NCBI RefSeq assembly: GCF_004023665.1
Contig: NZ_SAUF01000005.1
Span: forward strand, 62,001 to 126,000
DNA length: 64,000 nucleotides
Origin: Afifella aestuarii
Lineage (GTDB): Bacteria; Pseudomonadota; Alphaproteobacteria; Rhizobiales; Afifellaceae
Reading direction: 5' to 3'
Each line of letters begins with the position of its first letter. Within the stretch, counting starts at the first letter, position 1. Shown one piece after another: positions 60,675 through 64,000 of this stretch. Made by a program: the position numbers and the translations under genes. The notes beneath the pieces are model-generated. The model saw nothing but the letters and a program-made list of their open reading frames with translations, made no database searches and had not been told where the DNA came from.

Positions 60675-60750
60675 TCCAGAGCTCCTCGTCGCTCATATTG
60701 CCGCTCGTTTCTATCTATCGCGGCGTGGCGGGGCTGCGAGGTGTCCGGCT

Positions 60751-61545
60751 TCACAGCGCCATTCGTCCGCCGAGCGAAGCGTCGCCCTTCCAGCCGAGCC
60801 CTTCGGAAATCCGCCCCGCCGCCTCGGAAACCAGACGAATGAAGCGCTCGATGTCGGTGTCGTCGGTTCGGAAGGCCGGTGCGGCGATATTGATCGAGGC
60901 AAAGACAGAGCCGTCCGCGGAAAACACCGGCGCCGACACGGCCACGAGCTGGTCGCTCACTTCCCCACGGCTGATGCAGATTCGCGTCTGACGGATCCGG
61001 TCGAGTTCGGCAAACAGGCGAGAACGGTCGGTGATCGTGTTGCCGGTAAAGGCTTTGAGCTCCTGCGGCAGAACCGATTCGCGTTCGTCTTCTGGGAGAT
61101 AGGCCATGATCGCCTTGCTCGATCCGGCATAGAGCGGGCGGCGGCGGCCCACCACTGCATGTACGCGAAGATCCCGCGAAGGCTCGTATTTGGCGATGCA
61201 CAGAGCCTCGTTCTTGTCGCGCAGGCGCAGCTGAACCGTCTCGTTCGTTTTGAGCCCCAGATCCTCCAGAATCGGATTGGCGAGTTTGACGAGATCGATC
61301 TGCGAGGAGGCGGAGGTGCCGAGCACTAGGATGGCATTTCCGAGGCGCCATCGCCCGTCAGACTCCTGCGACACCAGTTCTCGCCGTTCCAGTGTTCGTA
61401 ACAATCGGAACGTTTTGGCCTTTGTCACTCCGGCTGCACGGGCGATTTCAGACACTCCAGCTTCGGGATGTTCCGCGACGGTCATGAGGATGTTGACCGC
61501 ATCGTCAACCGACTGAACAACATAGCTTTTTTCCTGGTCTACCAT
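60751..61545 (-). CDS. IclR-family transcriptional regulator
   Basis: This is a 264-residue regulator with an N-terminal winged HTH (GVSEIARAAGVTKAKTFRLLRTLERRELV) and the IclR ligand domain (KTNETVQLRLRDKNEALCIAKYEPS and AYLPEDERESV). It is divergent from a peptide-type ABC binding protein gene, so it probably controls uptake of the corresponding solute. No operator was identified in the 212-base intergenic region. Confidence 0.94.
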   Translation of the reverse strand: MVDQEKSYVVQSVDDAVNILMTVAEHPEAGVSEIARAAGVTKAKTFRLLRTLERRELVSQESDGRWRLGNAILVLGTSASSQIDLVKLANPILEDLGLKTNETVQLRLRDKNEALCIAKYEPSRDLRVHAVVGRRRPLYAGSSKAIMAYLPEDERESVLPQELKAFTGNTITDRSRLFAELDRIRQTRICISRGEVSDQLVAVSAPVFSADGSVFASINIAAPAFRTDDTDIERFIRLVSEAAGRISEGLGWKGDASLGGRMAL

Positions 61546-61757
61546 GGCGTGATCCCCCTTCGCTCAACAGCCTTGCGACAATCTGCCTCAAATTCCGGTT
61601 GTGGCACTCGCTTGTCTCACCCAATGAAACACAGTTTCATTCTTATTGACAGCCCTCCGTTGCGCATGCGTTCCTGGTCAGCGTTCAAGCGTGGTCAAGG
61701 CATGGGCATCGCCGCCTGGCGTGGCACCGGCCTTGTCGAACAAGAGGGGATTAATTC

Positions 61758-63341
61758 TTGGGTATCTCGACAATGGGATGGATCGGCCGGGGTGCTGCTG
61801 CCTTGGCTTTATGCGCGGTCGCTGCCGGAACGGCATCGGCTCAGGACAAGGAGCTGACGGTCGGCATGGCGTCGACGTTCGCGACCGTCGATCCGCATGA
61901 GGAATCGAACTCGCCGCACAACGCGATGAGCCGGCATATCTTCGACAGCCTCATCTATCGCGGCGGCGCTGCCGAGAACGAACCGCAGCTTGCGACCTCC
62001 TGGGAGGTCGTCGACAACACCCATTGGCGGTTCCACCTGCGCGAAGGGGTGAAATTCCACGACGGCACCGATTTCGACGCCGAGGACGTGATCGCCTCTG
62101 TGCTGCGGGCGCGCGACAAGCCGAGCCAGGCTTTCGCGTCCTACACGCGCAACATCACGGACGTGACGGCCGAAGATCCCCACACGGTGGTGGTGGAGAC
62201 GAGCGTCCCGGATCCGATGATCCTCAATTCGCTGAGCCGCATTCGCATCATCAGCTCCGAGCACGCCGACGACGATGTCGCCGCGTTCGACAACGGCACT
62301 GCGGCGGTCGGCACCGGCCCGTTCAAATTCGTCTCCTACACGCCTGGCGACCGGATCGTCATGGAGCGGAACGACGACTATTTTGGCGGTGCCTCCGAAT
62401 GGAGCAAGGTGACTTTGCGCATGCTGCCCGACAACGGCGCGCGGCTCGCAAGCCTGCTCTCCGGTGACGCAGACCTCATCGAGACGCTTCCTGCGGAAGG
62501 TGTCGATCGGGTGAAGAATTCCGACAATCTCAAGGTCATTCGCGGCCAGTCGACCCGTATCGTCTATCTCGGCACGGATGTCGCCCGCGATCAGACGCCT
62601 TTCATCACGGCAAAGGACGGCTCCAAGCTCGACAAGAACCCTCTCAAGGACGAGCGGGTGCGTAAGGCGCTCCTGATGTCGATCAACCGGCAGGCGATCG
62701 TCCAGCGCGTCATGCAGGACAACGGCACCGTCGCCCATCAGTTCGTCGCCGAGGGCTACTTCGGCCATTCGGACGATGTCGACGAAGTCTCCTACGATCC
62801 GGAAGGTGCCAAAAAGCTTCTGGAGGAGGCGGGTTATCCCGACGGTTTCCGTCTGACCCTGCACGGTCCGCAGGGACGCTACGTCAACGACAGTGACGTG
62901 CTGCAGGCGGTCGGCCAGATGTTCGCCCGCATCGGCATCGACACGAAGGTCGAGGTGATGCCGTGGTCGATGTATGCCGACAAATACTCCAACGGCGAAT
63001 ATTCCGTCTTCCTCGGCTCCTGGGGCGTCAACACGGGTGAAGTGTCGAATCCGGCGATCGCCATCGTGGCGGGGCGCGACGAGGCGAAGGGCACCGGCCG
63101 TTACAACGGCGGTGGCATCGACGATCCGGAGATCAACAAGCTCCTGGATGAAGCGACCTCGACGCTCGACGAGGACAAGCGTGAGCCGATCCTTCAAAAG
63201 GTCTCCGAACTCACCTTCAACCACCACTATCTGCTGCCTCTGCACTACGAGAACGTCGTGCTCGGAGCCAGCAAGGACGTCGACTACAAGCCGCGTGGCG
63301 ACAAGTATCTGCTCGCCTACGAGGTGAAGTCGGCCGAGTGA
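61758..63341 (+). CDS. ABC transporter substrate-binding protein, peptide/nickel/opine type (SBP family 5)
   Basis: This is a 527-residue periplasmic binding protein. After a signal peptide (GRGAAALALCAVAAGTASA), the mature chain has the family 5 pattern: KELTVGMASTFATVDPHE, LREGVKFHDGTDFDAEDVIASVLRA, and VRKALLMSINRQAIVQRV. The start is a TTG at 61758 with GAGGGG upstream; an ATG at 61773 is an alternative. Ligands of this family include peptides, nickel, opines and glycosides. The permeases are probably further downstream. It is presumably controlled by the adjacent IclR-type regulator. Confidence 0.92.
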   Translation: MGISTMGWIGRGAAALALCAVAAGTASAQDKELTVGMASTFATVDPHEESNSPHNAMSRHIFDSLIYRGGAAENEPQLATSWEVVDNTHWRFHLREGVKFHDGTDFDAEDVIASVLRARDKPSQAFASYTRNITDVTAEDPHTVVVETSVPDPMILNSLSRIRIISSEHADDDVAAFDNGTAAVGTGPFKFVSYTPGDRIVMERNDDYFGGASEWSKVTLRMLPDNGARLASLLSGDADLIETLPAEGVDRVKNSDNLKVIRGQSTRIVYLGTDVARDQTPFITAKDGSKLDKNPLKDERVRKALLMSINRQAIVQRVMQDNGTVAHQFVAEGYFGHSDDVDEVSYDPEGAKKLLEEAGYPDGFRLTLHGPQGRYVNDSDVLQAVGQMFARIGIDTKVEVMPWSMYADKYSNGEYSVFLGSWGVNTGEVSNPAIAIVAGRDEAKGTGRYNGGGIDDPEINKLLDEATSTLDEDKREPILQKVSELTFNHHYLLPLHYENVVLGASKDVDYKPRGDKYLLAYEVKSAE

Positions 63342-63421
63342 GCCCCAAGGCTCGCCTTTAAGTCACCGGGCGGGGCGCCTCTGCGCCACGCCCGCCAATT
63401 CTCCCCTTTCAGGACATAGGA

Positions 63422-64000
63422 ATGCAGGAACTCGGCACCAGCGCTGCCGCTGCTCGCGCGCGCGCCATCTACGACTACGGCCATACGGCAATCTTTGCCT
63501 CCACGGCCGACCCGCGTTTTCACATGCTCTTATATGTGCCGCCGGCGGCGGCCGATGGCCGTCCGGTCGATCTCCTGGTTGCCGTGCACGGAACCGGCCG
63601 CACCTCCGCAATGGAATTCCGCGACGGCTTCGCCGAGTTCGGTCTCTACAACGACTGCGCCGTCCTGTGCCCGATCTTCCCGATGAATGTGCGCGGAGAC
63701 GGCGCGCGCTCGGGGTACAAATATCTGATCGAGGGCGATATCCGCTACGATCTCCTGCTCATCTCCATGGTCGAGGAGATGGCTGCGAAATACGCCCAGG
63801 ATTGGTCGCGTTTTGCGATGTTCGGGTATTCCGGCGGTGGGCATTTCACCCATCGCTTCGCGCTCGTTCATCCGGAACGGCTCTGGGCCGCATGTGTCGG
63901 TGCGCCGGGGTCGGTCACGCTGATCGATCCAGAGCGTGACTGGTGGGTCGGCACCCGCGATCTCGCGGAAAAGTTCGGCAAGCCGTTCAATCTCGAAGAG
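63422..64000 (+). CDS. Alpha/beta-hydrolase (esterase or peptidase type), truncated by window edge
   Basis: This is the first 193 residues of an alpha/beta-hydrolase. The nucleophile elbow is MFGYSGGGHF and the oxyanion region follows DLLVAVHGTGRT. The end is outside the window. It lies 80 bases after the binding-protein gene on the same strand, so it is probably part of its operon and may process the imported substrate. A specific reaction cannot be named. Confidence 0.82.
   Translation, partial: MQELGTSAAAARARAIYDYGHTAIFASTADPRFHMLLYVPPAAADGRPVDLLVAVHGTGRTSAMEFRDGFAEFGLYNDCAVLCPIFPMNVRGDGARSGYKYLIEGDIRYDLLLISMVEEMAAKYAQDWSRFAMFGYSGGGHFTHRFALVHPERLWAACVGAPGSVTLIDPERDWWVGTRDLAEKFGKPFNLEE

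Noticed and set aside
1-64000. CRISPR array, tRNA/rRNA genes, insertion sequences, integrase
   Set aside because: I saw no regular spaced repeats, no cloverleaf sequences and no transposase or integrase frames. The only long repeat arrays are the RTX coding repeats.

Overview
The window is high-GC DNA with tightly packed operons. The families are typical of a metabolically versatile alphaproteobacterium of the Rhizobiales/Hyphomicrobiales type: Pot- and Mal-type ABC uptake systems, BetI-, Lrp-, ROK- and IclR-type regulators, and type-I-secreted RTX proteins. A fermentative layer is added: a B12-dependent diol dehydratase microcompartment, pyruvate formate-lyase, AdhE and a fructose PTS. This points to a facultatively anaerobic member of the group. 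The taxonomic call is inference; no rRNA or tRNA gene was seen.

Layout. (1) 1-7623: an amino-acid ABC ATPase fragment, a BetI-like TetR regulator, an aminotransferase plus ThDP decarboxylase pair resembling the arginine transaminase route (AruH/AruI), and a convergent Pot-type ABC transporter without its own ATPase. (2) 7939-12651: two convergent type-I-secreted RTX proteins, a serralysin-like metalloprotease and a beta-helix/jelly-roll protein. (3) 13174-17258: a small ORF, a Crp/Fnr regulator, alanine dehydrogenase with its divergent Lrp regulator, and a nicotinamidase. (4) 17383-25103: a sugar ABC uptake cluster with ROK repressor, SIS-domain enzyme, ROK kinase and UgpC-type ATPase, probably for an amino sugar or sugar-amine conjugate.

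(5) 25549-45747 is the centrepiece, a complete propanediol-utilisation-type (Pdu) microcompartment locus. A clear cobalamin riboswitch precedes a PocR-domain histidine kinase and its AraC-type response regulator. A leftward operon (eutJ-like, propionate/acetate kinase, zinc alcohol dehydrogenase) and a rightward operon (pduU-V-A-B-C-D-E-G-H-K-L, a flavoprotein, pduN-O-P, a membrane protein) diverge from a 414-base region. Diol goes to aldehyde by PduCDE, then to acyl-CoA (PduP), acyl-phosphate (PduL) and acid plus ATP (kinase); alcohol dehydrogenase recycles NADH. PduGH reactivates the dehydratase and PduO makes adenosyl-B12. pduJ, T, S, Q, F and X homologues are not in the window.

(6) 45946-53233: pflBA, a HexR-type RpiR regulator, a small ORF and adhE. 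Identical 15-base palindromes lie upstream of pflB and adhE and match the known HexR operator type. (7) 53582-60055: a fructose PTS operon (fruB-fruK-fruA) with divergent LacI-type fruR and repeated operator-like sites. (8) 60075-64000: a methyltransferase, an IclR regulator, a peptide-type ABC binding protein and the start of a serine hydrolase.

The most interesting signals are the riboswitch in front of the sensor kinase, with an 8-base complementarity that could make it a B12-activated switch; a PduH with a long C-terminal extension ending in an encapsulation-peptide-like helix; a family of encapsulation-peptide-like termini across the operon; an unassigned membrane protein where a diol facilitator would be expected; and the paired HexR sites.
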